A DNA stretch of 64,000 nucleotides from contig MDYQ01000112.1 of the NCBI GenBank assembly GCA_003024175.1, positions 1 to 64,000 of the forward strand, in the 5' to 3' direction. Every line of letters begins with the position of its first letter. Position 1 is the stretch's first letter. The notes beneath the pieces are model-generated. The model did no database searches, was not told the origin of the DNA, and was given only the letters and a program-made list of their open reading frames with translations. Shown here one piece after another: positions 53,753 through 64,000 of this stretch. The stretch comes from Planoprotostelium fungivorum (Eukaryota > Evosea > Variosea > Cavosteliida > Cavosteliaceae). A program made the position numbers and the translations under genes.

Positions 53753-55605
53753 CTAGAAGGTGATAGAAAGGGTGTCGGCGTTGCACCCCTTCGACTCTGC
53801 GGTGTCCTCGTACTCAGATCCACTGAAGACCGTCAGTCCCAATTGACACCATTTAAAATAGAATAAAATCACCTCCGGCGGCCCTCCTGTGTACGACGGG
53901 AGAATTATAACTCGCTCTCAATTGTTGATCGATAGAGACACCAGACTTCCTCACTGGCGTCCGTGGTGCTGCTCCTGACTTCTGCGTCATATTCTTACTC
54001 TTCTGCTTGGCCTGCACACGTTCAATCCCATGCTTCAAGACCCTCTCTTTTTCACCTTGTCGGACAACTCGATCGCGAGTCTCTCGCGTTCGCTTGTTTC
54101 AGAGAATCTGAAGGTGGGGCCCGCACCGTTACTACCAATGCCCACCGGTGTGTCCGTCGGGTCTAACCTGAAATTCGTTGAGATCTCGAGCATCTACAAC
54201 GATGTAGATACCTCAGGGGGGTACCCTCTACGCTTCCCCACGTCATGATGGGAGACGCATCGACTCCGATGGCAGGTGATGGCGTCGTGAGAAAGTTGTA
54301 ACCTCTTACTCTGGGTGACTCCTTCACGTCGAACGGAAGATTGATCGTGAACGCCTGCACGATTCAGCTCATCGTGTCCACGTCATGTCCATATTTCATC
54401 ACACCTCTTCACCCGCCGATGATGATGACGATGAGTGCCCATCGTTCTTCTTCTGTCCCCCTCCTCTCATCTTGAAGAGGTCGTAAGGCTCGTCCATCAA
54501 CTTCTTCGCTTCTAATATGGCCAGCTGCTCTTGTGATACGTATCGGCTTCCCTCTATCTTGTCCTTTCTCAAAGAAGCCATGTAGCTCTTCGAATAGACG
54601 GGGCCGTGAAATCTCGTGTTATTGTGTTTGATCTACAATCGTGTGAGGTTGAACACGTGCACGTGTAATCTCTCACCTCTTTAGGACCTTTCGATGCCGT
54701 CTGAACGATCTCTTCTGTCGTGTATTCTACACCGTCCTTATTATACATGAGGTTGTTCTTCGCTTCGTATTTCCAAGTCAATAGACCACCGGTAGAAGGT
54801 CCCTGGGAACGTCAGACTACAACGAGGCAGATGAAATCACCTCGATGGTCTTGTGAGTGTCCTCTTCTGCGTTGAGGAGATAGGCGTATTTCTTCTTCCT
54901 CTTCTCGCTCTGTTTCTCCATAATGATGTCGAAGGAGGCGTTGTCTTCTGATGTATGATGGTGTACGAATTGATCTAGACTCATGTTGATGTTGACTGGT
55001 GCAGGATTGTCATCATCTGTGAGGGTCAATGGGATGAACTCCTTTGCATGGGAAGAATGCAACCATCGTCTGTGGTGGGATGCAGATGGACAATAAAAAT
55101 TTACCTCGAGGCGCTCCTGGTTCTGAGGAGACAGTTGGGATCGATGATATAGAAGGTGAATTCTCTGGTGCTGGTGTACTGTTCTGGGGTGTAAATCCTT
55201 TTGGAGTCTGAGTCGTTGCGTGACTGTTCGTTCTGTTCTTTTTGGCCACCTCCATCTCAATCAGACATCATCATCATCGCATCATTGATTCATACCTTCA
55301 ATTGAATCTCTCTCATCTTGTTGAGATCACCCGCTTCTTTTGCTTTCAACCATTCATCTTGGAGTCTGAGCTTGGGTAAATCAGGGAAGAAATCCCTCTC
55401 TATGATCTGACCCAAAGAAGATATATATCTCTCCTGTGAGGATTTAGAATAGGACGCGCGCAACTATCAGTATTACCTCCGTCAGGACTCTCTTCTTTGG
55501 TCGAGCTCTTGGTATGGCAAAATTAGGTTCACAGATGAGTTGCATCTGAACCGTTTGAGGCTTTTCTTGTGAAGGAGGCGCAACGAGTGTCAGTTGTTTG
55601 TCCAT
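53753..55605 (-). CDS. ESS2: ESS2 (DGCR14) splicing-associated protein
   Basis: Starts MDKQLTLVAPPSQEKPQTVQ, then ARPKKRVLTE. Downstream exons follow the ESS2 order: ERDFFPDLPKLRLQDEWLKA, SLDQFVHHHTSEDNASFDII, WKYEAKNNLMYNKDGVEYTT, HNNTRFHGPVYSK, PRVRGYNFLTTPSPAIGVDA, SPIMTWGSVEGTPLRL and LRASYNSPVVHRRAAGG. The last exon ends NADTLSITF. ESS2 is a nuclear protein associated with the activated spliceosome. About nine exons. One intron (about 54170-54210) carries TCTACAACGATGTAGA. Confidence 0.9.
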
Positions 55606-55802
55606 GGTGATGATGTGTTGTGACATCACATCGCATCTCGGGCTTCGGAACGTTCTTCGAAGATTCGACCACACATGAACATGCACACGCCACAACATGA
55701 TCTCTCGTGAGGCATCGTCCTCCTTCCTATCACAACACATCACATCAAACTCATAGACACTTGATCATCGCATCATCAAACATCAGCAGACTAATCTTCT
55801 CT

Positions 55803-56933
55803 TTATGCTTTGAGTCCATAACAGTGGATTCCATTCAGAGCTGTCACCTCACCACCAGAGACATTGCTCACGATGAAGAACGTCAGACTGTTGACCTTCT
55901 GAAACTTGACAAACTGCAGGGGGACCTTCGCTTGTCCGTAGCCCTCTTTGCCCTCCTCTTCGACGTAATCGCTGGATTTCAATTCGATGACCTTCACGTT
56001 CGATCAGCATCATCATACGATCGGATCGTGTCGTGGATGCATCTCTCACCTGTGTGGGCTTCTCACGCTCTGCATTGGAGAAATCCATGTTGGGCGTATT
56101 TAGAAAGAGGTTGATTTTGGCGGGAGCCCGACCTGTAAAGTTCATCAGCTTCAAGAGCCGATGCGAATGAGGCAGATGACAGAGTCTTCTTCATGATAGA
56201 ACATAACATCTCATGAGTGACTTACCGTCGGTGGGGGCAGTAAAATGGATGGCCTGCAGTTTCGACTCGGCCATGAAGTGGAGTGTCAACAGCAGCTGCT
56301 CATCGGAATCACTCTCCAAAACGGTCGTATTTCCCGTCTTGATGATCTCCTTGCATGAGCCCTTCTTCTTTTCGTTTAGACATTCCACATTGCCGACGGC
56401 CTCAGCGGCTGGACCTCCATCAGGAGATGCTTCGAATCCTGGGAGATTTGCAGAGGTGGCCCACGTATCGAAGGCTTTGGCGTTCAAACGGGCGACCTGG
56501 GCCATTCCATCAGATACATGATAGAAGATGATACGTCACACACCTCGTCTCTGGCCGAGCTGCTGACCACTTGAGCTTGTGGATCGACGACGATGAGAGT
56601 GGGGATGCCCTTCACATTGTATTGATCGGAGAGTGCATTCTTCCTCGCTCTGTCTTGGAATGGGATGGACTTCCAAGGCATAGTTGCAAAGTATTCATCG
56701 AATTGATTCTGATCTTGGTCGCTCGATACGAAGACAACTTCGAATGGTCTGCCAGCCTTCGTCAATGTATCGTATGTCTGAGCGAGGAGAGGCGTGAAGC
56801 GACGACATGGAGGACACCAATGGGCCGAGAAATAGAGGGCGACTAACTTTCCGTTGAGCGTATCGGTGCTCAATTTCTGTCCACCCTGACCGAGGAGTTC
56901 GTCTCCAATGAGGTTCTTTATAGCGTCTGACAT
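55803..56933 (-). CDS. thioredoxin/nucleoredoxin-like protein with C-terminal PITH domain
   Basis: Starts MSDAIKNLIGDELLGQGGQK. The thioredoxin domain has LVALYFSAHWCPPCRRF, with a WCPPC active site of the tryparedoxin/nucleoredoxin type, then VVFVSSDQDQNQFDEYFATM and KGIPTLIVVDPQ. After two introns, residues about 160-330 form a PITH domain: ECLNEKKKGSC, LLLTLHFMAESKLQAIHFTA, PAKINLFLNTPNMDFSNAE, PLQFVKFQKVNSLTFFIVSN and ALNGIHCYGLKA. The known PITH thioredoxin, TXNL1, associates with the proteasome and has WCGPC. This protein therefore joins a different thioredoxin subclass to the same proteasome-binding module. Confidence 0.85.
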
Positions 56934-57054
56934 GATGATGTTTGTTATTAATGTGATGACGACTGCAGTCCCAACGAGTTCGCCGCATGCATTGTAGATG
57001 ACGAATTATCCGAAAATCATTTTCCCACAATATCGATCGTTTCGTTTATTCGTA

Positions 57055-59959
57055 TCAGTGTGCAGTAGTTCTGGGGTTCAGAGCTGATTCTCCGGTTGTC
57101 TTGAGGCCGTTATCGTTCAGAATGAACTCAGAGATCCTCTCAGCGACACCGTATGTGCTGTAGAGGATGTTTCCGTGGGGCACCGTGGGGAAATTCGAAG
57201 CGTCGGCCACCCTCACACCTGATGATGTCATCCGACAGTCCAAAGTTTTCGTCTCACCTTCGACTCCGTAGACTCTACCGTGATTGTCCAACACGGCCTC
57301 CTTGTCTGAACACTGTCCCATGGGTGCTGATCCGGAGATGTGATGACCCCACATGGTGGATCGAATGAAGTTCAAGAGCTTCTCGTCGGTGTCGAATTCG
57401 GGTCCAGGGTTGACTTCCTTGCTTCTGTATTCTTCCGGGAGGAGACTGTTGAGTCGTCTGACTTCCTTCAAAGCGAAGAGAATCTCTTCGTTCGAATAGC
57501 GGCACGATCCGTAGTTCATGTCTGAAAGAAAGATCAGATGTCATGCGCGATGATGGGACAGACTGCCTCACCGAGGAGGGGAGGGAGGAAAGGATCTCTG
57601 TTCTTCAAACGTAAGCTACCTCTGGAGCAAGTACCTGCGTGGGTGAGATGTGTGGGTGACGTGGTGTGACGTCATACCGGATCTCTCCAAGAGGGCGGTC
57701 CAGTGTTGTAGACCGGTGTACGTTGCAAAATCGGTGACTCCGGTGGGCAGCATCCTGTCTGCATCGTCGTGAGTCTCAAATATTCGTGCCACCGGCCTCT
57801 CACTTCCTTGGTGTCTCCAGTGGTTGACGTCCAAGTTTTCAAAGTAGAGCATCAAGAAGTGAACGTGAACGGTGGCCTTGGTTCCGTTGGGACCATCAGA
57901 AGAGATATCCATACCACCCGGTGCGTGGTTCGATCTGAATTATCTCAGAAAAATTTCCCGCCAAATTTCTTCACCCTATGGCGGACTTCTCTCCGTTCGT
58001 CCACTTGTTGGTCTCTGATAATAGATCCTTGAGGATGCCCCAGTGTTGCATTGACTTTGGCATTTCAAAGTTGATCGTCATCTCTTCGTGATCCAAGACA
58101 CGACTGCCCAAGCCGGGTAAGTCCGACAAGATCTATTTACGTCAATCTACAACGAGACGAGATCTCCCCACCTCTTCGTCTTTGAATCCAAGTTGGTTTC
58201 TCAGATGTTCCTTGGGTCCAATTCCGGACAGCATGAGCAATTGAGGTGAATTGATGGCACCGGACGCCAGAATGATCTCTCTCTTGGCAGTGACCGTCTT
58301 CACGTCCTTCTTGTACTCGTCACTCTCGGGTGGAATGTACCATTCATTCATCCTCTCGTTGTTGAAGGCGAGATCTTCCGGTACGGGGCAGTTCAGTACC
58401 TCGGCTCTCTTATCAGATTTCCAGTAGGGTGACATGTGTCTCGATTTCTCTTCTTCGTCGACGGGGGAGCCGGCGGGGTAGGGTCGACTGGCTCGGTAGG
58501 CGTGGACCTAAACAACGTCGACAACCGCTTACGATGCGTCGGCGGCTCACCTTGGCGTCGACATAGTCTACGGAGACGGCGCGTTGTTTACCGTTGTGGA
58601 GGGCGAAATTGATCTTGGTAGCGTGGGTTTCAGACAAGATGTGGAGATTCTGTGAGGGGGAGCACTTGCGTCGACTGTCGACGTTCTTGTTGTTGGGGTT
58701 GCTAGGCACCTTGAGATCTTCTTGCTCTCCCATGGCAGCTTCGGCGATGTATCCATCGATGCAAACTCTGATGATCGTGTCAGATCAGATGACATGAGTC
58801 GGAGATCCGATGATCATTGCGATGATGAGGATGACGTCTGTTCACCTCTCCTTCTTGATGAGACGGCGGACGTATTCGTAAGATGAAGTTCTCCTTCCCT
58901 TCTCGTTACTGTACTGCTGCCAGAATCCAGCTCCATAGTGATCCTGCGTCACCACGTAAGCTTCCAGACATCCGAACGATGTAGCCTCACGTAACCCTTG
59001 TTGAAGTCTTCTACCTTGGGGTAGCCCATCTTGTTGATGGCAGTATCCAACAAAGCATTGACCATAGGAAACTCGTAGAAATAGGAAGAGTTGCACAGGT
59101 GAATCGGACCATCTGTACCGTGAGCCTCGTGGTCTCCATACTACAACGAGTCAAATTTAATGATGACGTCATCACACGTCATACCTGGTGGTTGGTCTCG
59201 ACTCTCTTGAGGAAGGGCAGGAGGTCATCGTAGGACCATCCTTCCAGACCGAGAGAAGCCCACTCGTTGTAGTCATCGGGCCATCCTCTGAAGGCGATGA
59301 GGTTGTTCGTGGCTGATGAACCTCCCAGCATCTTTCCTCTAGGATAGTTGATCTCTCTCTTGTTACCGTAGACTTGTGGAGTGGTCTGGTAGTAGTAGCT
59401 GTGGTTGGACATGGACGGATAAATGGCCATCTGATGACGTGTGAGTCGAAGAGACGTAAGTAAGTCGTCTCACAAAGGGGGCCTCGGTGAAGTGGAGGGG
59501 AAGAGAAGCGAGTGGACATTTGTCGCTGGTCTGACCTGGAACGCAGTACTCCATCTTCATCAGTTTCTTGAGTGATTCGTTCTGGACTTCGGCGCTGTCG
59601 ACCAAGTTCTTTCCAGACTCCAAAATGAGAACCTGTACGAGGTTGAGTGATCCACACCGTTTACGTTTCATCCAATGATTCACCTTGATGTCGGGATTGA
59701 GATCGGCGAGTCTCGTGGCCAAGACATTTCCAGCTGATCCTCCACCGACCACGATGAAATCGTAATCACCTTCCATGATCGGAAGGGATTTGGCGTGGGT
59801 TCTGGATTCACATCCTGGAGTGGGGGTCTCTCGATAGACTCCCACCTTCTTCTCAGAGGGAATGTTATCGTGCGGATCGATGATGTTATCGTGTGGATCG
59901 ATGGCGGTTGCCCAAGTGCTGATGAGGCACAACAGCAACAAGAAGGCGTGGCGTCTCAT
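57055..59959 (-). CDS. secreted GMC-family FAD oxidoreductase
   Basis: Starts with a signal peptide, [19 protein letters not shown]. The FAD-binding motif is [20 protein letters not shown], followed by VLILESGK. The GMC signature 1 is [20 protein letters not shown]. Signature 2 is [20 protein letters not shown]. The catalytic C-terminal pieces are [14 protein letters not shown] and [20 protein letters not shown]. About ten exons with introns of 40-55 bases were traced. Such enzymes oxidise alcohols such as choline, sugars or aryl alcohols. The signal peptide suggests the enzyme is extracellular or vacuolar. The substrate is not determinable. Confidence 0.88.
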
Positions 59960-60690
59960 GTTCGTGTTGCGTGGGGTCGAAGTTATGACTTGCGTTGTCG
60001 CTGGTGTCGTGCATGTGATTGAGATTTCACCCAATTGGGGGGAGTCACGTGACAGTCTGAAACCGCCAGGTGTCACGGCGTGCACTTGTGGGTCCTATGA
60101 TCAATTTGTAGTTACGAGAACAAACAAACACCATTCTGTTGACCGTTACCGCGGAGTCTCTGTCCATCTCTCGCCGTCGTCTAAAGATTATGACATGGTG
60201 ACGTGTCATCGCAGTAGAGGCGATGATCATCTTTCTTGACGAATCACCTGTACAATCGATGATGACAGATTCTATGCACGCACCAGTTTCATCGACGATT
60301 ATCGATCTTTACCTCTTTGAATGCGTCGAAACCTTTGACCCAACCGACCCCATCACACCTCGCTGAAACGAGTGGGCGAATTCCAATCAGACTTTTCCAC
60401 CTCAACCATCTTTTGAAGGCAAGACTTAGCTGTTCGAATCGCTCAGCTTCATTCAGATCATGAGCATGGACTTTTTATTCTTTCCGGATTCTCGTTCGGG
60501 GGAGAAATTTATTAATAATAAATAGCATTCTGTCAAAATTTATTAATAGCATTCTGCATTCGAAGATTTCAGATCCGATCTGCAGATGCCATCTCCCACA
60601 GTACATTTCGTCGATATTTCACCGAGTAACGAGTGAACACCGTGTAACATGTAAGCTTCTTCATCCATACCAACTTCGAAACCAACATCC
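59960..60690. other. intergenic stretch of about 730 bases
   Basis: No gene was recognised. It presumably contains the upstream regions of the divergent GMC oxidoreductase and F-box-like genes. The only structure noted is a near-duplicate AATTTATTAATA...ATAGCATTCTG at 60505-60556. Confidence 0.45.
60505..60556 (+). repeat. tandem near-duplicate of about 21-28 bases
   Basis: AAATTTATTAATA followed by ATAGCATTCTG occurs twice, at 60505-60532 and 60536-60556. The copies differ by an ATAA insertion. It is AT-rich and just upstream of the gene at 60691. Confidence 0.8.
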
Positions 60691-61293
60691 ATGCACGAAA
60701 CGACCAACGATGAGCCTCCCACGAAGAGGAAACGATGCGAAACCACCTCGAACGACCTCACCGAACTCATTCCGCCCTGTCTACTGTCGTACATCCTCGA
60801 ATACATCCGCCCCGTCGACCACGTACCAATCGCCTTCACCTCGCAGAGACTCAGCCGCCTCGTACTACATTCCAAGGCAGCAGGCTCCATACGTGACGAG
60901 AGCTTCAGGCCTCTGTCGGGCCACTTGGACGTCCTGACGTGGTCACTGAGAGAGGCGGGGCAAGAATACCAACCGAACAAGATCAGAATCAGAGACGGAG
61001 ACGAAGCGATCATCCAGTGGTGCATCCACTCCAGAGACATCTGCAGTCTGAGGAGCATAGCACTTCGAGCGGCCAGGAAAGGGGATCACAGAGCTCTGTG
61101 GATGGTCGAGGAGTACCTGACGGGGGACGATGAGTTCATCAGTCAGCTGTGGTCGTGCGCACTACAATGTACAAAATTGGTCGAGAGGATGGTCGTACTG
61201 GAGCACTTGTATCAGAGCTACGGAGGGGTTAAATTCCTCTATCACCCCAAGGTGTTCACTCGAACAGCGTACAGAGTCGTAAATGATTTGTAG
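60691..61293 (+). CDS. F-box-like protein with ankyrin-like helices, intronless
   Basis: A single uninterrupted ORF of 200 codons. Residues about 20-65 look like an F-box (LTELIPPCLLSYILEYIRP, then VPIAFTSQRLSRLVL). The rest looks like degenerate ankyrin units: GHLDVLTWSLREAG, DEAIIQWCIHSRDI and AARKGDHRALWMVEEYLTG. It is probably a substrate adaptor for ubiquitin ligation, by analogy. The lack of introns is unusual among genes of this size here and may mean a retrocopy or expanded-family member. Confidence 0.65.
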   Translation: MHETTNDEPPTKRKRCETTSNDLTELIPPCLLSYILEYIRPVDHVPIAFTSQRLSRLVLHSKAAGSIRDESFRPLSGHLDVLTWSLREAGQEYQPNKIRIRDGDEAIIQWCIHSRDICSLRSIALRAARKGDHRALWMVEEYLTGDDEFISQLWSCALQCTKLVERMVVLEHLYQSYGGVKFLYHPKVFTRTAYRVVNDL

Positions 61294-61872
61294 AGGATGA
61301 ATAAAATGAAAGATAAAATTTCAGTGAAGGCGATGATTCGTGTGAGTTCGATGAGGAACATCATCTGAAGTCTTCAACTCATGTAACGTAAGAGAGCTTC
61401 AGCGTCAGCTATCAGACCATTCAATCTTATTCCCCCGCACGGCAAGATACAATCACCTCTTCACCAGAAGGAGTCGGTTATTCATCGAATCCACCGACCA
61501 CGCCCGGGCGTACCTCTTGCTTGTCACATCTGTCCCTCGTGTCACGAGAACACTCACCGTCTGAAGAATATCTCGCATTTTCACTCCTTCTCTGGGTTCA
61601 CACTCTCTTTGGCCTGCTTTCCACCGTGATGCATGGAATGGTTCAGTTCACATTACACTGGATAGAGGCTAAAAATGTCGAATGATACACCGCGGCCCAC
61701 GCCGAGGTCAAGGAAGCCGTCGGCTGGCAGTTATTTCGGAGCAAATTTGGAGAAATCCCATTCTCGGACTCCGAGGTGGGCGATCGGATAGCCGAGAGAG
61801 TCAGACTCTCAACCTGATCACAAATATATAAGGTTCGATTGAAGGAGCCCTTATCGACCTACACGATACACG
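61294..61872. other. intergenic stretch of about 580 bases
   Basis: No ORF with support, and no repeat or RNA gene was recognised. A GC-rich patch at 61690-61730 (GCGGCCCACGCCGAGG) stands out but forms no tRNA-like fold that I can see. Confidence 0.4.
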
Positions 61873-62374
61873 ATGAGATCAACGAAAGAAGGTACGGGGC
61901 TGGGGACAATGAAAGATGGAGAGAAGAAGAGCAAGAGCATGTGGTCGAAGGTCAAGCACTCGATTAAGAAGAAGAAGACCTCACCGACTCTCACATTGAG
62001 TCGAGACTCACAACAGTTCACTATCACCCCTGTGACTTCAGACACGGTGAGTGATAGTCTAATCAGACGAAAAGTCGCTGATATCAACCGATCAGGTGGT
62101 CAACGTCGAGGTTCCCGTATCCACATCAGAGGTGCCAGCCGTTATTACCTTGCCCAACGTCATAGAGAGTCGAGGAACATCACAAGGTGCCCATCACGTC
62201 ACAGAGGTGGCCCTCTTAGGCCTGTGCATACTAGCCGTCGCTCTCATCGTACTCTTCTTGGGACAACCAACTCTACATCCACGCATCGACACGCCACACG
62301 AATACTACCAAATGCTGAACGCAACTGCTGGAGGAATGCGCTCCATTCTCATGTCAAATAAAATGTATAGATGA
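61873..62374 (+). CDS. small tail-anchored membrane protein, unknown family
   Basis: Two exons. Exon 1 is basic and charged: MRSTKEGTGLGTMKDGEKKS, then KSMWSKVKHSIKKKKTSP, to TPVTSDT. A 49-base intron follows. Exon 2 is VVNVEVPVSTSEVPAVITLP, then one hydrophobic helix, EVALLGLCILAVALIVLFLG, then PHEYYQMLNATAGGMRS and ending SNKMYR. It has one membrane span with a basic cytosolic side, and about 150 residues. The family is not recognised. Confidence 0.65.
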
Positions 62375-62433
62375 CCTCACTATTCTCACATCATCTCATC
62401 ACGAAAGATGATCGTCACAAGACATCATCCACT

Positions 62434-63732
62434 TTATACAACTTTTGACTCTTTACACATGAGATAAGCCCCCGTCGAATCCACAACGGCCCCGCAGGCT
62501 TGTATGAAATCTGTACACTGTTTCACGTCTCTGAAACACATCTGACTCGTGATGAAGTCGATGGCCAGTGTGGGACGATATGCTTTGCACATGAACCGAA
62601 GAGCATCTTTCCTCACAAACTTGTCTGCCATCTTCTCCATCAGGTACAATGTGACCTGTCGCGTGTCAGTATCGCCTGTCACTGTGGTTGATCTCACCGG
62701 GGAGGGTGTCGACGTCGACAACTGAGCGAAGCGGTAATAGTTGCGACAGCCGTTGAGACTCTGTAACACTTGCATGGAGAACTGTACGTAACGATCTTGG
62801 AGGTGATGAGGTCTCAAATGACTGGTGATCTGCACGAGCGCTGGAGAGATCAGCATGACGATGATCGATGATGATGATCTCACTCTCTCTATCTTCTTGG
62901 AGTAGACTGACTAAGATGCGAAGTGCAAAGACTTTCAAGGCTTGTTTCTCTTTCAATATCCGATCTTCGTTCAAATTCTCCAAACAGACCAGACATACCA
63001 TCAACTCTGAGAGATCATCCTGATCGATCATGAGTGTCTCATCATCTTGGTGAGGCGGATGATCTCTGCAGTAAAAAAGCTTCTCACGTGACGAGCGGCC
63101 AATTTGATGTGCAGGAGATAGACTTTTGCAATGAATTGGTTCTTGATGTGTTGAACCTGTACCATCTCAACATGATGCGTTATGAGATGTCTAGACATAC
63201 GGTGAGGTCCTGACGGATCGATCTCAACTGATCCGAGACGTAATTATAGTCACAGTTCCCCTCTTCGTATCGTTTAGTTAGAATGGGGAGCCAGTCCTCC
63301 AAGACTGATTGCGGCCGGATGATGGAGGGATTGGGTTTCTATTCAAAGTTATCGTCCGATGGAGTGAGGGAGCGTGTGAGATGAAAATGCGAGGTCTCAC
63401 TGTGGTCAATCGATAGTAAGGTTTCTCATGTTGTTGACATGTGCCAACGACAGCTACACTCGGGTCGTATCTCTCGGTAGTCTCTGTCTCGGTGGTACCA
63501 AATCTGTTAACATCAGAGGAGATGAATTGTGTAAATGTCTGACTTCTGTGTGCGTCTCTGACTGACAGCAGCGTTTCCCGCTAAGTCTGGCTCTGGCTCT
63601 GAGATGCGTGGTCCACCTCGCCCTGTATGGTAGATGAGATCGATCAGATGTCACGAATCAACCTCTAGAATATCCACCGCCTCTACTACCTGTACCGTTG
63701 CCTCGCCAGTGACCACCTCTGTTTCCTCTCAT
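62434..63732 (-). CDS. SAC3/GANP family protein, THP3/LENG8-like
   Basis: Starts MRGNRGGHWRGNGTGSRGGG (Arg/Gly-rich). The SAC3 region then reads RYDPSVAVVGTCQQHEKPYY and RLTT, PNPSIIRPQSVLEDWLPILT, YVSDQLRSIRQDLTVQ, IKNQFIAKVYLLHIKLAAR and IDQDDLSELMVCLVCLENLN. It continues with NGCRNYYRFAQL, YLMEKMADKFVRKDALRFMC and KAYRPTLAIDFITSQMCF to LMCKESKVV. The RPxxVLEDWL and DQLRSIRQDLTVQ blocks are those of THP3/LENG8-type SAC3 proteins, which act in mRNA maturation and export. Seven or so exons. Divergent from the kinesin gene by about 110 bases. Confidence 0.85.
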
Positions 63733-63841
63733 GTTGAATGATCTAAATTGCACTTGAGTTACGGAGATCTCATCTACAACAGTCCTGTCTCACACAATGC
63801 TTCTGGTTCTATTTTTCGCATTTCTTTCATTTTGCGCTTTG

Positions 63842-64000
63842 ATGGCGGAGGCAGTGAAGGTAGTTATCCGATGCAGGCCCATGAACGGCACTGAGAGGGC
63901 TGCCAGTCGACAGAGGTAAGTGCGTGTATACGATCTGTTTGATAGAGGTTGTTCAGTATCGTCACGATGGACACGAACAAAGGACTGGTGACAGTAAAGA
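63842..64000 (+). CDS. kinesin motor protein, N-terminal start only
   Basis: Runs off the right edge. The start MAEAVKVVIRCRPMNGTERA is the opening beta-strand of a kinesin motor, closest in pattern to kinesin-2. A 45-base intron (GTAAGTGCG to TTCAG) follows ASRQR, then SIVTMDTNKGLVTVK. An in-frame ATG 42 bases upstream would add a hydrophobic leader and is rejected. Confidence 0.82.

Overview
The window is nuclear DNA of a compact, intron-dense eukaryote. Nearly every gene is cut by GT-AG introns of about 35-60 bases. Intergenic gaps are usually 20-250 bases, and neighbouring genes often sit head to head or tail to tail. The gene set includes a Mi-2-type CHD remodeler, PCF11, INTS7, BRAT1, ESS2, an F-box/SPRY protein, KIAA0930, cornichon, calcineurin B, IPK1, guanine deaminase and a kinesin. 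Secreted pectin-lyase-fold and DUF1996 proteins are also present. This suggests a free-living unicellular protist, perhaps an amoebozoan or a relative; that placement is inference. No rRNA, tRNA, CRISPR array or virus-like element was recognised.

Layout. 1-15 kb: three same-strand secreted beta-helix paralogs (1-398, 8371-9848, 13238-15100) interspersed with an SDR, an H15-WWE protein, NOL12/RRP17, a GT54 glycosyltransferase, FBXO45, a small ankyrin protein, a sugar transporter and a small membrane protein. 15.7-19.6 kb: a roughly 1,200-residue J-domain / glycine-zipper / TPR-like / patatin phospholipase. 19.6-35 kb: BRAT1, an FHA protein, CHD, PCF11 and cornichon. 35-45 kb: KIAA0930, calcineurin B, an arabinokinase-type glycosyltransferase domain, an LCAT/PDAT-like acyltransferase and INTS7. 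45-47 kb: gene-poor, with two adjacent miniature DNA transposons. 47-64 kb: a Gln/Pro/Tyr-repeat membrane protein, IPK1, guanine deaminase, a DUF1996 protein, ESS2, a thioredoxin-PITH protein, a GMC oxidoreductase, an F-box-like protein, a tail-anchored protein, a SAC3/THP3 protein and the start of a kinesin.

Functionally this is mostly a housekeeping region. Several genes act in RNA polymerase II transcription and RNA 3' processing (PCF11, INTS7, BRAT1, CHD, ESS2, SAC3/THP3), but nothing shows that they are co-regulated. The most unusual items are the patatin fusion, the H15-WWE fusion, a BRAT1 protein ending in Asp-Cys-Tyr, and recurrent palindromes inside introns (ATCTACAACGTTGTAGAT and TGACGTCA), whose GTTGTAG half sometimes forms the splice acceptor itself.
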